DNA from: Methylobacterium sp. Leaf108 | GTDB lineage: Bacteria; Pseudomonadota; Alphaproteobacteria; Rhizobiales; Beijerinckiaceae | Direction of reading: 5' to 3' | Length of the DNA stretch: 64,000 nucleotides | NCBI RefSeq assembly: GCF_001423265.1 | Contig: NZ_LMND01000012.1 | Location: 193,501 to 257,500 of the forward strand | Shown here: positions 45,242-57,050 of the stretch, in pieces | Layout: each line of letters begins with the position of its first letter | Numbering within the stretch: the first letter of the stretch is position 1 | Program-made: the position numbers and the translations under genes | Notes under the pieces: generated by a model | The model's input: the letters and a program-made list of their open reading frames with translations, nothing else | The model's database searches: none | What the model was told of the DNA's origin: nothing

Positions 45242-45448
45242 ATGGCGGTGACGGATCGCAAAGTTGTTGATGGGTTCACGGTAACGACAGGCGTGTGCCC
45301 TGGGCTTAGCCAGGTGATCGCAATACAGCTCGACCATGGCGCGATGTTGGTCTCCGACACCCGCTTCGACCCGCCGGGCTACAATGCTGACACCGCGATC
45401 TATCGAGACATCGGGTCTCCGCTCTCGAGCGCTTTTGGCTGGAACTGA
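45242..45448 (+). CDS. Hypothetical protein, 68 residues, uncertain
   Basis: A short frame starting at ATG 45242 with protein-like composition (VDGFTVTTGVCPGLSQVIAI; DHGAMLVSDTRFDPPGYNAD) but no recognised family and only a weak ribosome site. The opposite strand also has an open frame here with an odd, Arg-rich composition. It lies 120 bp from the right attachment site in an AT-richer part of the island. It might be real or a fragment. Confidence 0.35.
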   Translation: MAVTDRKVVDGFTVTTGVCPGLSQVIAIQLDHGAMLVSDTRFDPPGYNADTAIYRDIGSPLSSAFGWN

Positions 45449-45569
45449 TTGACAGGTGGCGGCGCGGTCCGACACCAGCCGTGGCACCCATCGGACTGTT
45501 ACGCCTGCAATCTCTCAGGAAGGTCAGATTTCGACCTAAGTCGTTGTAATTATAACCATCCGGCGAGGT

Positions 45570-45644
<75 letters not shown>

Positions 45645-45712
45645 TCCTGGCAGGATCGGCGTTGTCTAGACGCCGGGCCTGCGGGTGGCAACAGGACGGG
45701 GAGACAGAATCG

Positions 45713-46462
45713 ATGCGGCGGATCGCGGTGGTGACGGGGGCGGGATCGGGGATCGGCAGGGCCGTGGCGGAGGGGCTGGCGCGGGCGGGCTTCGTCGTCG
45801 TGCTCGCCGGGCGCCGGGCCGAGCCGCTGGCGGCGGTCGCGGAGGCGATCGCGGCGGCGGGCGGCACCGCGCGGGCCGTGCCCGCCGACGTGGCGGACGA
45901 GGCGTCCGTCGAGGCGCTGTTCGCGCGGGTGCGGCAGGAGTTCGGCCGCCTCGACCTCTTGTTCAACAACGCCGGGGTGTTCGCGCCGGCGGTGCCGGTG
46001 GACGAGGTCGCCCTCGACGACTGGCGCCGCCTCGTGGACGTCAACCTCACCGGCGCCTTCCTGTGCACGCGCGCGGCTTTCCGGATGATGAAGGCGCAGG
46101 AGCCGCGCGGCGGGCGCATCGTCAACAACGGCTCGATCTCGGCGCATGTGCCTCGGCCGAACTCGGCGGCCTATGCCGCCACCAAGCACGCCATGACCGG
46201 GCTCACCAAGGCCACGGCGCTGGACGGACGCGCCCACGACATCGCCTGCGGCCAGATCGACGTCGGCAACGCCGCCACCGCGATGACCGGGCCCATGGCC
46301 GCCGGCGTGCGCCAGGCCGACGGGTCGATCAGGTCCGAACCACTGATGGACGTCGCGCATGTGGCCGATGCGGTGGTCTACATGGCCGGCCTTCCGCTCG
46401 ATGCCAACGTCCCGTTCCTCACGGTGATGGCCACCGGCATGCCCTACATCGGGCGGGGCTGA
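45713..46462 (+). CDS. Short-chain dehydrogenase/reductase
   Basis: A 249-residue NAD(P)-dependent oxidoreductase. The Rossmann motif TGAGSGIG is near residue 8, NNAG near residue 88, the catalytic Ser in NNGSISAHV near residue 144 and YxxxK in YAATKHAM near residue 157. The Asp or Arg after the second strand (LAGRRAEPL) points to NADP preference. Substrate unknown. ATG 45713 is used; the frame is open upstream through the tRNA gene, which is not coding. It is the first chromosomal gene to the right of the island. Confidence 0.92.
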   Translation: MRRIAVVTGAGSGIGRAVAEGLARAGFVVVLAGRRAEPLAAVAEAIAAAGGTARAVPADVADEASVEALFARVRQEFGRLDLLFNNAGVFAPAVPVDEVALDDWRRLVDVNLTGAFLCTRAAFRMMKAQEPRGGRIVNNGSISAHVPRPNSAAYAATKHAMTGLTKATALDGRAHDIACGQIDVGNAATAMTGPMAAGVRQADGSIRSEPLMDVAHVADAVVYMAGLPLDANVPFLTVMATGMPYIGRG

Positions 46463-46470
46463 GCCGACGC

Positions 46471-46503
46471 GGGGCCCCTCCACCGATGGTGGAGCGCGGC
46501 CCC
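46471..46503 (+). terminator. Hairpin after the SDR gene
   Basis: ctccacc/ggtggag arms with a 3-base loop, extended by flanking ggggcc/ggcccc, start 9 bases after the stop codon. A second, weaker stem follows at about 46503-46523. Confidence 0.5.
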
Positions 46504-46607
46504 CCTCTCCTGTAAGGAGGGGCGGGGTGGGCTCCTCGGCGAGCCGTCGACCTCCGTCAGACCTGAAAAAAGGCCCGCGGACGCGGCCTCGAAAGCAATT
46601 CCCCGCG

Positions 46608-48230
<1,623 letters not shown>

Positions 48231-48435
48231 CGCTCCGTCGCGGATTTTACCGAGGTCGGCGGTCGCGCCGATCCGGCTCCGCGCTGCCACCCCGGCGCCG
48301 TTTTCTCCCGGCCGTTTTGACGCCGCTCGATGCGGTCGCGCTAGGCGCCCCGGTCTCGTGACCGAGGCCGGTGGCGTGGATCGCCGGCTTATCCCCCTCC
48401 CCCCAAAAATCGTTCTCGGTCGAACGCCGTCGCGA

Positions 48436-48464
48436 TTGACAGCGGGAATTTGCGCGTCCTACAG
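48436..48464 (+). promoter_or_regulatory. Possible promoter of the porin gene
   Basis: ttgaca at 48436-48441 fits the -35 consensus, with a weak -10 (ctacag) 17 bases later at 48459-48464, 38 bp before the porin start. The surrounding 270-bp gap is otherwise empty. Confidence 0.35.
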
Positions 48465-48501
48465 AGTATAGCAAGAGGCATACTTCACAGCATAGGCGCA
48501 G

Positions 48502-49992
48502 ATGAGGCGACTCTCTCCATGGCTTCGGTCGCCCCGATCCGCGCCTCGCCCGCCTGCGATCGGGCCGGGGCAGCGGCCATGGGCCTCGGCGCGCGGCCTT
48601 TGCGTCGCGGTCTGCCTCGTCGCTCCCGATTTTCCGGCCGTCGCGCAGCCGGACATCGATTCGCCGCTTGCCGACAGGCCGGTGCAATCGGCCGCGTTAG
48701 AGCCCGAGTCGGACTCCGCCCGACCTGCGTCGATCCAGTCGTCCCTCGGGGCGTTCGGCGATCCGGGCGGGTTTCGGGCCGCGCTCGGTGCCCGCGGCAT
48801 CACCTACAACGCCATCTCCACCAACGAGGCGCTGGGGAACGTCACCGGCGGCTTTGCCCGCGGGCCGATCTACGCCGGAAAGCTCGAGACCATCGTCACC
48901 GCTGATCTGGGGACGCTCGCCGGCCTCGATGGCCTCGCCTTCTTCGCCAACGCCTTCCAGATCCACGACACCGGCGGCCTGCGTGACCGCAGCTTCGGGC
49001 GCCTGATCACCGTCAGCAACATCGAGGCGCTTCCCTCGACGCGCCTGTCCGAGATCTGGCTGGAGCAGAAATGGGCCGGGGACCGCTTCGCGTTGCGGTT
49101 CGGCCAGCTTGTGGCCGATGGCGAGTTCTTCTCGTCCGACACCGGCAAGCTGTTCGTGAGCAACGACTGGCCGACGATCACCGGCGCCAACCTGCCGAGC
49201 GGCGGCCCGGCCTATCCGCTCGCCACCCCCGGAGTGCGCCTGCGCTACGACCCGAACGCGGCGGTCTCGGCCCTCGTGGCGATCTTCAACGGCGATCCGG
49301 GCGACCAGCGCATCGTCAACCGGACCGGCACGAACTTCCGGCTCGGCGACCCGCCCCTGGTGATGGCCGAGGCGCAGGTCCGCTACAACCAGGGCACGCG
49401 GGCACGCGGGCTCGCCGGCAGCCTCAAGCTCGGCGGATACCGGCATTTCGGCCGCTTCGACGACCTGCGGTTCGATACCGCCGGCCTGCCGCTGGCCAGT
49501 CCCTTCGCCAACGGCGTCGCCCGGCGCCTGCGCGGCACCGGCGGCGTCTATGGTGTCGTCGACCAGCAACTTCATCGTCCCGAGGACGCGGGCCCCGATG
49601 GCGGGGTCTCGGTCTACGCCCGGATCTCGGGCAGCCCGGCGGACCGCAACCTGATCGACCTCTGGGCCGACGGCGGGGTGGTCTGCGCCGGCATGATTCC
49701 AGGCCGGCCCGACGACAGGTTCGGCGCGAGCGTCATCTACGCGCGGATCGGCGACGGGGCGCGGGCGGCCGACATCGATGGGGCGCGGTGGGGCCATGCT
49801 TACCGGCCGGTCAGGAGCTTCGAAGCGACGGTCGAGCTCAGCTACCAGGCCCGGATCGCCCCCGGCTGGATCGTGCAGCCCGACATCCAGTACGTCGTCA
49901 ACCCGGGCGGCGGCGTCGAGAACCCCTCCCGTCCCGGAACCAGGACGAGGGGCGGCCTCGTCTTCGGGCTCCGATCGACGGTCGTATACTGA
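48502..49992 (+). CDS. OprB-like carbohydrate-selective porin
   Basis: A 496-residue outer-membrane protein with a long signal region (basic start, hydrophobic ARGLCVAVCLVAP, then FPAVAQ, probable cleavage near residue 49). The mature part has alternating beta strands, and blocks typical of the OprB family: GITYNAISTNEALGNVTGGF, RLSEIWLEQKW, LRFGQLVADGEFF, and ending in a family-like GLVFGLRSTVVY with terminal aromatic residue. It should form a barrel that admits sugars. It is monocistronic; a convergent terminator follows. Confidence 0.85.
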   Translation: MRRLSPWLRSPRSAPRPPAIGPGQRPWASARGLCVAVCLVAPDFPAVAQPDIDSPLADRPVQSAALEPESDSARPASIQSSLGAFGDPGGFRAALGARGITYNAISTNEALGNVTGGFARGPIYAGKLETIVTADLGTLAGLDGLAFFANAFQIHDTGGLRDRSFGRLITVSNIEALPSTRLSEIWLEQKWAGDRFALRFGQLVADGEFFSSDTGKLFVSNDWPTITGANLPSGGPAYPLATPGVRLRYDPNAAVSALVAIFNGDPGDQRIVNRTGTNFRLGDPPLVMAEAQVRYNQGTRARGLAGSLKLGGYRHFGRFDDLRFDTAGLPLASPFANGVARRLRGTGGVYGVVDQQLHRPEDAGPDGGVSVYARISGSPADRNLIDLWADGGVVCAGMIPGRPDDRFGASVIYARIGDGARAADIDGARWGHAYRPVRSFEATVELSYQARIAPGWIVQPDIQYVVNPGGGVENPSRPGTRTRGGLVFGLRSTVVY

Positions 49993-50026
49993 CGACGAGG
50001 AGGCCCCGGACTCAGTGGGAACCCAT

Positions 50027-50069
50027 AAAAAAAGCCTGCCTCGCGCATCCGGGGATACGCGAGGCAGGC
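50027..50069 (-). terminator. Intrinsic terminator for the minus-strand outer-membrane gene
   Basis: A perfect 12-bp stem (gcctgcctcgcg at 50034-50045, cgcgaggcaggc at 50058-50069) with a run of seven A at 50027-50033, which is a T-tract for the minus-strand transcript. It lies 45 bp past the stop of the gene at 50114-50953, and could also serve the convergent porin gene. Confidence 0.88.
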
Positions 50070-50113
50070 CGATCGTCGGACTTCGAAAGCGTGGCTGCTT
50101 TCGACGGAAGGTC

Positions 50114-50953
50114 CTAGTAGGAGCCGAACTTGTAGTTCAGGCCGGCGCGGGCGATGCTGCCCTCGGTGGCGATGCGGGAGTTGTACCCGACGCCCGGACC
50201 ACCGACGCTGCCGACGAGCAGGTTGCGGCTGCCGAGGTCGTAGCGCAGGTATTCCGCCTTGATCGTGACGGCGCTGGACTTGAAGAAGTTCAGGAAGGAG
50301 TCGGTCGGGAGAGCGTACTCGACGCCGCCGCCGTAGACGTAGCCGGTCTCCATGCTGGAGCGGGAGGCGGCGTAGGTCACCGGGAGGCCGGTGGTGAAGC
50401 TGATCCGCTGGGTGACGTCGCCGTAGGCGAAGCCGCCGGTGCCGTAGATCATGAACTTGTCGAAGGCGTAGCCGACGCGACCGCGAACGGTACCGAGGAA
50501 GGATAGGTCGGTGCGGTAGGTGTTGGTGAGGTTGTTGGGGTTGAAGGCGGGGAGGAAGATGTTCTCGACCCGGGTCTGCTGCAGGTCCATGTACTGGGCG
50601 TCGGCCTCGACACCCACCACCAGGCCCGAGCCCGGGGTGAACTGATAGTTGTAGCCGATCTGGGCGCCGCCGGTGAAGCCTTCCGTGGCGGTCGAGACGT
50701 TGGCGCGACGCAGGCCGTTGAGGACGTTGTTGTTGAGCTGGGCGCCGCCGGGAGTGTTGATGCCCGTGGTGCGGATGGTGTCGTTCTCGCTGAAGGCGTA
50801 GCCGGCGTTGATACCGAAGTAGAACCCGGTCCAGGTGAAGACGGGGACCGGAACGAAGACCGGCGGCGCGGCGCGGCGCGGCAGATCGGCGGCGGCGGCG
50901 GTGCCGACCATCACGGCCAGGGAGGCGCCGGCGAGGAGGATCTTCTTGAACAC
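50114..50953 (-). CDS. Outer-membrane beta-barrel protein (Omp25/Omp31 type)
   Basis: A 279-residue protein with a classical signal peptide (KKILLAGASLAVMVGTAAAA, cleavage before DLPRR). Then a proline-rich stretch and WTGFYFGINAGYAF, the typical first strand of the Omp25/Omp31 (OmpA-like transmembrane) family, followed by alternating strands and the C-terminal IARAGLNYKFGSY. GTG 50953 is the start because it precedes the signal peptide and follows gaaggac. These proteins are abundant eight-stranded barrels that shape the surface of Rhizobiales. A strong terminator follows. Confidence 0.9.
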   Translation of the reverse strand: MFKKILLAGASLAVMVGTAAAADLPRRAAPPVFVPVPVFTWTGFYFGINAGYAFSENDTIRTTGINTPGGAQLNNNVLNGLRRANVSTATEGFTGGAQIGYNYQFTPGSGLVVGVEADAQYMDLQQTRVENIFLPAFNPNNLTNTYRTDLSFLGTVRGRVGYAFDKFMIYGTGGFAYGDVTQRISFTTGLPVTYAASRSSMETGYVYGGGVEYALPTDSFLNFFKSSAVTIKAEYLRYDLGSRNLLVGSVGGPGVGYNSRIATEGSIARAGLNYKFGSY

Positions 50954-51133
50954 GGGGGCAGTCCTTCGGAGGGGCTGTTTCACTGCCCCCGTCTTACCGT
51001 CAAGCGGCCCGAGCACCTATGACATCAGAGCAACACCGAACGGCCACATGTTGGCCGCCCGGTTTCCGTTTTCCGACACGCGCGTAACGACTTGTTCATC
51101 CCCGACCGTCGCCGGACGGATCGGCGCAGGCGA

Positions 51134-53854
51134 TCAGGCCACCTCGTCGCCGCTCTCGTCCTCGCCCTCGATATGCTCCACCGAGACCACGCGCTCGGTC
51201 TTGTCGGTGTTGAACACCGTCACCCCCTGCGAGGCGCGTCCGACGATGCGGATGTCGTCGACCGGCACGCGGATGAGCTGGCCGGCATCCGTCACCAGCA
51301 TGATCTGGTCCGAGGGCTGCACCGGGAAGGAGGCCACGAGGCTGCCGTTGCGGGCATTCACCCGCATGGCGGTGATGCCTTTGCCGCCGCGTCCCGAGGT
51401 CCGGTACTCGAATGAGGAGCTGCGCTTGCCGAAGCCGCGCTCGGACAGGGTGAGCACGAACTGCTGGTTCGCCCCCATCTCGGCGTAGCGCTCCTGCGAG
51501 AGGAGCGGCGCATCCGTGGCGATCTCCTCGGAATCGGCGTCGCCCCCTTCCGTGTCGCCGATCACCGCCCGCTGCATCTTCAGGAAGGCGCCGCGCTCCT
51601 CGGGCGTCGCCTCGAAGCTGTTGAGGATGGTCATCGAGATGACGCGGTCGCCCGCCGCGAGGCTGATGCCGCGCACGCCGGTGGAATCGCGGCCCTTGAA
51701 CACCCGCACGTCCTCGACGGGGAAGCGGATGCACTGCCCGTCCTTCGAGGTGAGCAGGACGTTCTGGTCGGCGCGGCAGATCTCCACGTGGACGATGTGG
51801 TCGCCCTCGTCGAGCTTCATGGCGATCTTGCCGGCGCGGTTCACCTGCACGAAGTCGGAGAGCTTGTTGCGCCGCACGCCGCCCGAGGCGGTGGCGAACA
51901 TCACGTCCAGCGTCTCCCAGGATGCCTCGTCCTCGGGCAGCGGCATGATCGTGGTGATGCGCTCGGTGCCGGCATCCATGGCCAGGATGTTGACCAGCGC
52001 CTTGCCGCGGGCGTTGGGCGCCGCCATCGGCAGGCGCCACACCTTCTCCTTGTAGACCTGGCCCTGGCTGGAGAAGAACAGGATCGGCGTGTGGGTGTTG
52101 GCCACGAACAGGCGGGTGACGAAGTCCTCGTCGCGGGTCGACATGCCCGAGCGGCCCTTGCCGCCCCTGCGCTGGGCCCGGTAGGTCGAGAGCGGCACGC
52201 GCTTGACGTAGCCGGCGTGGGACACGGTGACGACCATGTCCTCGCGCTGGATCAGATCCTCGTCCTCGACGTTGGAATCCCAGTCGAGAATCACGGTGCG
52301 ACGCGGCGTGGCGTAGGCCTCGCGGACCTCCGCGAGCTCGTCCTTGACGATCCCCATGATGCGCAGGCGCGAGCGCAGGATGTCGAGGTAGTCGGCGATC
52401 TCGTCGGCGAGCTTCTGCAACTCGCCGCCGATCTCGTCGCGGCCGAGCGCGGTGAGGCGCTGCAGGCGCAGGTCGAGGATGGCGCGGGCCTGGACGTCGG
52501 AGAGGCGGTAGGAATCGTCGGCGTTGATGCGGTGGCGCGGGTCGTCCACCAGCGCGATCAGGGGCGCGATGTCGTGGGCCGGCCAGTCGCGGCCCATCAG
52601 CGCCTCGCGGGCGGTGTTGGGGTCGGGCGAGGTCCGGATCAGGCGGATGACCTCGTCGATGTTGGCCACCGCGATGGCCAGGCCGCACAACACGTGCGCC
52701 CGCTCGCGGGCCTTGTTGAGCAGGAACTTGGTGCGGCGGGAGACGACCTCCTCACGGAAGTCCACGAAGGCCTGCAGCAGGTCCTTCAGGTTCATCAGTT
52801 CGGGGCGGCCGCCGTTGAGCGCCACCATGTTGCAGCCGAAGGAGGATTGCAGCGGCGTGAACCGGTAGAGCTGGTTGAGCACCACGTCGGCCATCGCGTC
52901 GCGCTTGATCTCGACGACGATGCGCATGCCGTCGCGGTCGGATTCGTCGCGCAGGTCGGAGATGCCCTCGACGCGCTTCTCCTTCACCAGCTCGGCGATC
53001 TTCTCCATGAGCGTCGCCTTGTTCACCTGATACGGGATCTCGGTGAAGATCAGCGCCTCGCGCTCCTTGCGCAGCTCCTCCACGTGGGATTTCGCCCGCA
53101 TGATGATGGAGCCGCGCCCGGTGGCGTAGGCCTGGCGGGTGCCCGCCCGGCCGAGGATCGAGCCTCCGGTGGGGAAGTCGGGGCCCGGGATGATCTCGGT
53201 CAGGCCCTCCACGTCGATGCTGGGATCGTCGATGAGCGCGACGCAGCCGTCGATCAGCTCGCCGAGGTTGTGGGGCGGGATGTTGGTGGCCATGCCCACC
53301 GCGATGCCGCCGGCACCGTTGGCGAGGAGGTTGGGGAAGCGGGCGGGCAGGACGGTCGGCTCCTCGCGCGACTCGTCGTAGTTCGGCTGGAAGTCGACGG
53401 TGTTCTTGTCGATGTCGGCCAAGAGCGCGTTGGCGGGCTTGGCCAGGCGCGATTCGGTGTAGCGCATGGCCGCGGGCGGATCGCCGTCGACGGAGCCGAA
53501 GTTGCCCTGGCCGTCGATGAGCATCAGCCGCATCGAGAAGTCCTGGGCCATGCGCACCAGGGCGTCGTAGATCGATTGGTCGCCGTGCGGGTGGTAGAGG
53601 CCGATCACGTCGCCGACGATGCGGGCCGACTTGACGTATTTGCGCTCGGGCAGGTGCCCGCTCTCGTAGGCCGAGAACAGGATGCGGCGGTGGACCGGCT
53701 TGAGGCCGTCGCGGGCATCGGGCAGGGCCCGGCTCACGATCACGCTCATGGCGTAATCGAGATACGACCGCTTCATCTCGTCGGTGATGGAGACGGGGCG
53801 GATGTCGCTGGCGGGCGGCGGCGTGCCCGCGCCCGGTGTGTCGTTCTCTGCCAA
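51134..53854 (-). CDS. gyrA: DNA gyrase subunit A
   Basis: A 906-residue protein. Catalytic Tyr132 lies in AMRYTESRL, and the quinolone-resistance region reads [17 protein letters not shown]: the position equivalent to E. coli Ser83 is Gln93 and the Asp87 equivalent (Asp97) is kept. The C-terminal domain has the GyrA-box QRRGGKG, which separates GyrA from ParC. It introduces negative supercoils with GyrB. An acidic insertion ([20 protein letters not shown]) breaks the C-terminal domain near residue 760. The acidic tail is typical. The gene is single and faces away from the catalase-like gene. Confidence 0.96.
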   Translation of the reverse strand: MAENDTPGAGTPPPASDIRPVSITDEMKRSYLDYAMSVIVSRALPDARDGLKPVHRRILFSAYESGHLPERKYVKSARIVGDVIGLYHPHGDQSIYDALVRMAQDFSMRLMLIDGQGNFGSVDGDPPAAMRYTESRLAKPANALLADIDKNTVDFQPNYDESREEPTVLPARFPNLLANGAGGIAVGMATNIPPHNLGELIDGCVALIDDPSIDVEGLTEIIPGPDFPTGGSILGRAGTRQAYATGRGSIIMRAKSHVEELRKEREALIFTEIPYQVNKATLMEKIAELVKEKRVEGISDLRDESDRDGMRIVVEIKRDAMADVVLNQLYRFTPLQSSFGCNMVALNGGRPELMNLKDLLQAFVDFREEVVSRRTKFLLNKARERAHVLCGLAIAVANIDEVIRLIRTSPDPNTAREALMGRDWPAHDIAPLIALVDDPRHRINADDSYRLSDVQARAILDLRLQRLTALGRDEIGGELQKLADEIADYLDILRSRLRIMGIVKDELAEVREAYATPRRTVILDWDSNVEDEDLIQREDMVVTVSHAGYVKRVPLSTYRAQRRGGKGRSGMSTRDEDFVTRLFVANTHTPILFFSSQGQVYKEKVWRLPMAAPNARGKALVNILAMDAGTERITTIMPLPEDEASWETLDVMFATASGGVRRNKLSDFVQVNRAGKIAMKLDEGDHIVHVEICRADQNVLLTSKDGQCIRFPVEDVRVFKGRDSTGVRGISLAAGDRVISMTILNSFEATPEERGAFLKMQRAVIGDTEGGDADSEEIATDAPLLSQERYAEMGANQQFVLTLSERGFGKRSSSFEYRTSGRGGKGITAMRVNARNGSLVASFPVQPSDQIMLVTDAGQLIRVPVDDIRIVGRASQGVTVFNTDKTERVVSVEHIEGEDESGDEVA

Positions 53855-54222
53855 GGTCTTCGATCTCTGCCTGCATACGGGCCGGCGCGGCCGGGGCCGC
53901 GCCGAACGACGTCGCGTTCGTGGGACTGCGGATGTCGGGCGCTCGCCGGCCGGGTCCGCCCCGGTCGCGTCGCGCCACGTCTGTCACCCTGTTTCCATAC
54001 GCCATTCGCCTGCGGCACGCCACCGCGACCCCTACCGCGGCACGGGGATAAGCGAAGCGCGATAGACCGTCCGGCTCAAGGGCTTACGCAGGGCCGACCG
54101 CCGGCAGCGGGGCGTCGCGGGTCCCGCCGGCCACGTCTGTTCGACCGCTCCCGTTGTGGATAGATACGAGGCCGAGCGCGGGATCATCCCGCTCGATCGA
54201 CAGACACGTCGGGAGATCGTGC
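53855..54222. other. Divergent intergenic region gyrA / catalase-like gene
   Basis: About 370 bases between divergent genes. No convincing coding frame; the apparent frames are gyrA shadows. It should hold both promoters. No clear operator was recognised. Confidence 0.5.
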
Positions 54223-55212
54223 ATGGTTGCCACCCGCTTGCGCCGCCCCCTTGGGCTGGCCGCCCTCTTCGCCGTCGGCTTCGCGCCGCTGGCCGCCGCC
54301 GCCGAGGGCACCACCGCCGAGCGGACCATCGCGGTGATGAACACCCTGTGGGGCAGCCACGCGGGCCTGCGCGCCAACCACGCCAAGGGCGTGGTGGTGG
54401 AAGGCAGCTTCACCGCGACCCCGGAGGCCGCGCCGTTGAGCAAGGCCAGCGTCTTCGGCGGCAAGCCGGTGCCGGTGACGGTGCGGTTCTCCAACGCCAC
54501 CGGCCTGCCCGCCATCGCGGACGGCGCCAAGCCGGCCAACCCGCACGGAATGGCGCTGAAGTTCGCCCTTCCCGACGGCGAGTTCGACATCGTCGCCAAC
54601 TCGCTGCCGTTCTTCCCCGTCGCCACCGGCGAGGAGTTCCTGGCGCTGCTGACGGCGAATGCGCAGACCAAGCCCGATACCCCCAAGCCGACGCCGCTGG
54701 AGCAGTTCGTCGCCGCCCATCCGATGGTGCCCAAGGCGGGAGCCGGCGTGAAGACGCCCTCGAGCCTGGCGCGGGAGACCTACAACGGCATCGACGCCTT
54801 CGTGTTCGTGAACGCCGAGGGCAAGAGGCAGCCGTTCCGCTTCCGCATCGTGCCGGTGGCGGGCAACGACCATCTCTCGGCGGAGGAGGCCGGAAAGCAG
54901 CCGCCCAACTTCCTGATGGAGGGCCTGCCCGCCACCCTCGCCAAGGGTCCGGTGGCCTTCACGATCCAGGCGCAACTGGCCAATCCGGGCGACCAGACCA
55001 AGGACCCGACGCAGGTCTGGCCGGAGGACCGCCGGCTGGTGACCATGGGCACCCTCACCCTCTCGAAGGCCGCGGCCGATACGGCGGCGGCCGAGAAGCC
55101 GCTCCTGTTCCTGCCCACCAACCTCGTGGACGGGATCGAGGTGTCCGACGATCCGCTGATCGACGCGCGCACCCAGGCCTATGCGGTGTCCTTCGGCAAG
55201 CGGTCGCAATAG
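54223..55212 (+). CDS. Catalase-related heme peroxidase, exported
   Basis: A 329-residue protein with a signal peptide (PLGLAALFAVGFAPLAAAAEG). The short catalase-like fold is recognisable by GLRANHAKGVVVEGSF (distal His), PVTVRFSNATGLPA, NPHGMALKF, DIVANSLPFFPV, and the proximal heme tyrosine in DARTQAYAVSF. Periplasmic members (SrpA-like) use heme to remove peroxides, with little classical catalase activity. ATG 54223 precedes the signal peptide directly; an upstream ATG adds a non-homologous leader. It is convergent with the GAF gene. Confidence 0.88.
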   Translation: MVATRLRRPLGLAALFAVGFAPLAAAAEGTTAERTIAVMNTLWGSHAGLRANHAKGVVVEGSFTATPEAAPLSKASVFGGKPVPVTVRFSNATGLPAIADGAKPANPHGMALKFALPDGEFDIVANSLPFFPVATGEEFLALLTANAQTKPDTPKPTPLEQFVAAHPMVPKAGAGVKTPSSLARETYNGIDAFVFVNAEGKRQPFRFRIVPVAGNDHLSAEEAGKQPPNFLMEGLPATLAKGPVAFTIQAQLANPGDQTKDPTQVWPEDRRLVTMGTLTLSKAAADTAAAEKPLLFLPTNLVDGIEVSDDPLIDARTQAYAVSFGKRSQ

Positions 55213-55223
55213 CCCACTGCGCG

Positions 55224-56165
55224 TCAGAAGTACCAGGCCGCCACGGCGTTCAGCCGGGCGGTGCCGCTGAACACCGGGATGGCCACGAGGGTGGTCAGCC
55301 CGGCGGCGGCCAGGCTCGCCGCGATCACGGTCGGCTCGTGCGAGAAGTCGGTGGCGATCACCGGCAGGCCGGTGAGCAGGATGCGGCCGATGGTGCCGTC
55401 CTCGCGGGTCAGGCTCAGGGGGCCGTAGGACGCCGCGACATCGCCCTGCACCTCGCAAAGCCCCGCCTCGTAGGTGAGGTGCTCGCTGTCGGGCTCCACC
55501 TTCCACACCTCGAAGCGCCGGGCGATGGGGGTGCCGAGCGCCGACAGGAAGGTCATCACCCAGTCCCGGTCGCGGTCGCCGTGGCAGGGCAGGCCGAAGG
55601 CGGTGGTCCGCCCGATCTTGAGGGCCTCCGCCTTTCGCAGAAACCGGTGCGAGCCGTAGGGCTCCTTGACCACGACGGGCCGGTCCCGCTCCCAGACCTC
55701 GCCGGGCAGGCCCTGTCCGCGTCCGAACTGGATCGCCTTCGAGTTGCGCTCGAAGAACTCCGCGTTGCCGTAGTAGCCGTCCTCGACCGCCATGGCGCTC
55801 GATCGCGCGGGGTCGTTGCTCCAGACCTCGATCGCCCCGACCTTCTCGTCGTCGTCGGCACAGAAGAACGTCACCACCGCCTGCAGCACGTCGCCGGCGA
55901 AGATCGGCAGGGCGAGGCCGCAGGTCAGCCCCGCCGCGGCGGCCGCAGCGCCGCGCTTGAAGTAGGAATTCTGCAGGTCCTTGAGGACGATGGGCCGGCG
56001 CGTCGCCCAGGCCTGCCCCGGCAGGCCCTCGCCGTAGCCGAACACGGTCTGGTGGCTCTGCGCATGGAAGCCGTCGAGGCCGCCGTAGCTGCCGCTCCCG
56101 AACTCGAGGGCCGTCCCGTCCTTGGAGGGAACCCACACCTCGGTCACGCGGATGAAGGATGCCAT
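55224..56165 (-). CDS. Tandem GAF-domain protein without output domain
   Basis: A 313-residue cytoplasmic protein with at least two GAF-like modules. The pattern GxGxGLPGxxW appears twice (GYGEGLPGQAWATRRPIVLKD near residue 43 and GRGQGLPGEVWERDRPVVVKE near residue 150), each with an aspartate or glutamate-rich neighbour, and a weaker third copy may follow (IGRILLTGLPVIATDFS). No kinase, cyclase or DNA-binding domain is attached. Ligand unknown. It might act as a sensor subunit for a partner elsewhere. The gene overlaps nothing and ends 11 bp from the catalase-like gene. Confidence 0.82.
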   Translation of the reverse strand: MASFIRVTEVWVPSKDGTALEFGSGSYGGLDGFHAQSHQTVFGYGEGLPGQAWATRRPIVLKDLQNSYFKRGAAAAAAGLTCGLALPIFAGDVLQAVVTFFCADDDEKVGAIEVWSNDPARSSAMAVEDGYYGNAEFFERNSKAIQFGRGQGLPGEVWERDRPVVVKEPYGSHRFLRKAEALKIGRTTAFGLPCHGDRDRDWVMTFLSALGTPIARRFEVWKVEPDSEHLTYEAGLCEVQGDVAASYGPLSLTREDGTIGRILLTGLPVIATDFSHEPTVIAASLAAAGLTTLVAIPVFSGTARLNAVAAWYF

Positions 56166-56265
56166 GGCGCCGTCTCACTCCCTTTGCACGCAAGGGGAGC
56201 AAGAACCGCGCCGGAGGCACCGGGCGTAGGCGGGGTGGAGCGTCGGCTCGCCGACGTGAGCCTGC

Positions 56266-56847
56266 CTAGAACGGAATGTCGTCGTCGAGGTCGTAATTGG
56301 GCTTCGAGCCGCCGCCACCGCCGGACGACGGAGCCGGCCGGCCTCCGCCGCCGGAGCGGCCACCACCACCGCCACCGTAGTCGCCGCCGCGATCCGAACC
56401 GCCTCCGGAGCCGCCACGGCCGCCGCCGTAATCGCCGCCTCGGCTGATCTGGCCACCGCCCTCCTCGTCGGCGCCCATCTCGCCACCGCCGCCGCTGCGG
56501 CCGTCGAGGAGGGTGAGCTCACCTCGGAACCGCTGCAGCACCACCTCGGTGGTGTACTTCTCGACGCCGGACTGGTCGGCCCATTTGCGCGTCTGCAGCT
56601 GGCCCTCGATGTAGACCTTAGAGCCCTTGCGCAGGTACTGCTCGGCGACCTTGGCGAGATTCTCGTTGTAGATCACCACCGAGTGCCACTCGGTCTTCTC
56701 CTTGCGCTCGCCGGACATCTTGTCCTTCCAGGACTCCGAGGTCGCGATGCGCAGGTTGACCACCGGGTCGCCGGAGGCGAGCCGCCGCGTCTCGGGATCG
56801 CGTCCGAGGTTGCCAACCAAAATCACCTTGTTGACGCTGCCGGCCAT
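56266..56847 (-). CDS. ssb: Single-stranded DNA-binding protein
   Basis: A 193-residue SSB. The OB-fold covers residues 1-115 ([52 protein letters not shown]), followed by a long glycine-rich linker and the acidic protein-interaction tip DDDIPF. It coats single-stranded DNA in replication and repair. A GTTC-N7-GTTC SOS box lies about 155 bp upstream (57004-57018), suggesting LexA control, as known for ssb in alphaproteobacteria. Start ATG 56847. Confidence 0.96.
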   Translation of the reverse strand: MAGSVNKVILVGNLGRDPETRRLASGDPVVNLRIATSESWKDKMSGERKEKTEWHSVVIYNENLAKVAEQYLRKGSKVYIEGQLQTRKWADQSGVEKYTTEVVLQRFRGELTLLDGRSGGGGEMGADEEGGGQISRGGDYGGGRGGSGGGSDRGGDYGGGGGGRSGGGGRPAPSSGGGGGSKPNYDLDDDIPF

Positions 56848-57003
56848 GCCGCTCTCTCCTCCGAACCGATCTCACGACGGCGCGGGGCCGGGCTCCACAT
56901 CGCCGCCCCCGCCGACCCACGTCCTGAGGCTTTCGCGCGCCGCCGACAACCGCATCGGCCGGCGTTGTCCACCACGCAGCGAATCTGTCCCCAGACCTCC
57001 GAT

Positions 57004-57018
57004 GTTCTACTCATGTTC
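57004..57018. promoter_or_regulatory. LexA (SOS) box upstream of ssb
   Basis: gttctactcatgttc fits exactly the alphaproteobacterial LexA site GTTC-N7-GTTC. It lies in the 203-bp gap upstream of ssb (start 56847), 157 bp before its ATG and 33 bp past the 3' end of the next gene, so ssb is the likely target. Confidence 0.75.
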
Positions 57019-57050
57019 TCGTCGCCCAGCAAGGGAACGAGGCCCGTCGC

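Noticed and set aside
51134..53854. Topoisomerase IV ParC instead of GyrA
   Set aside because: The QRRGGKG GyrA-box and C-terminal domain length identify gyrase.
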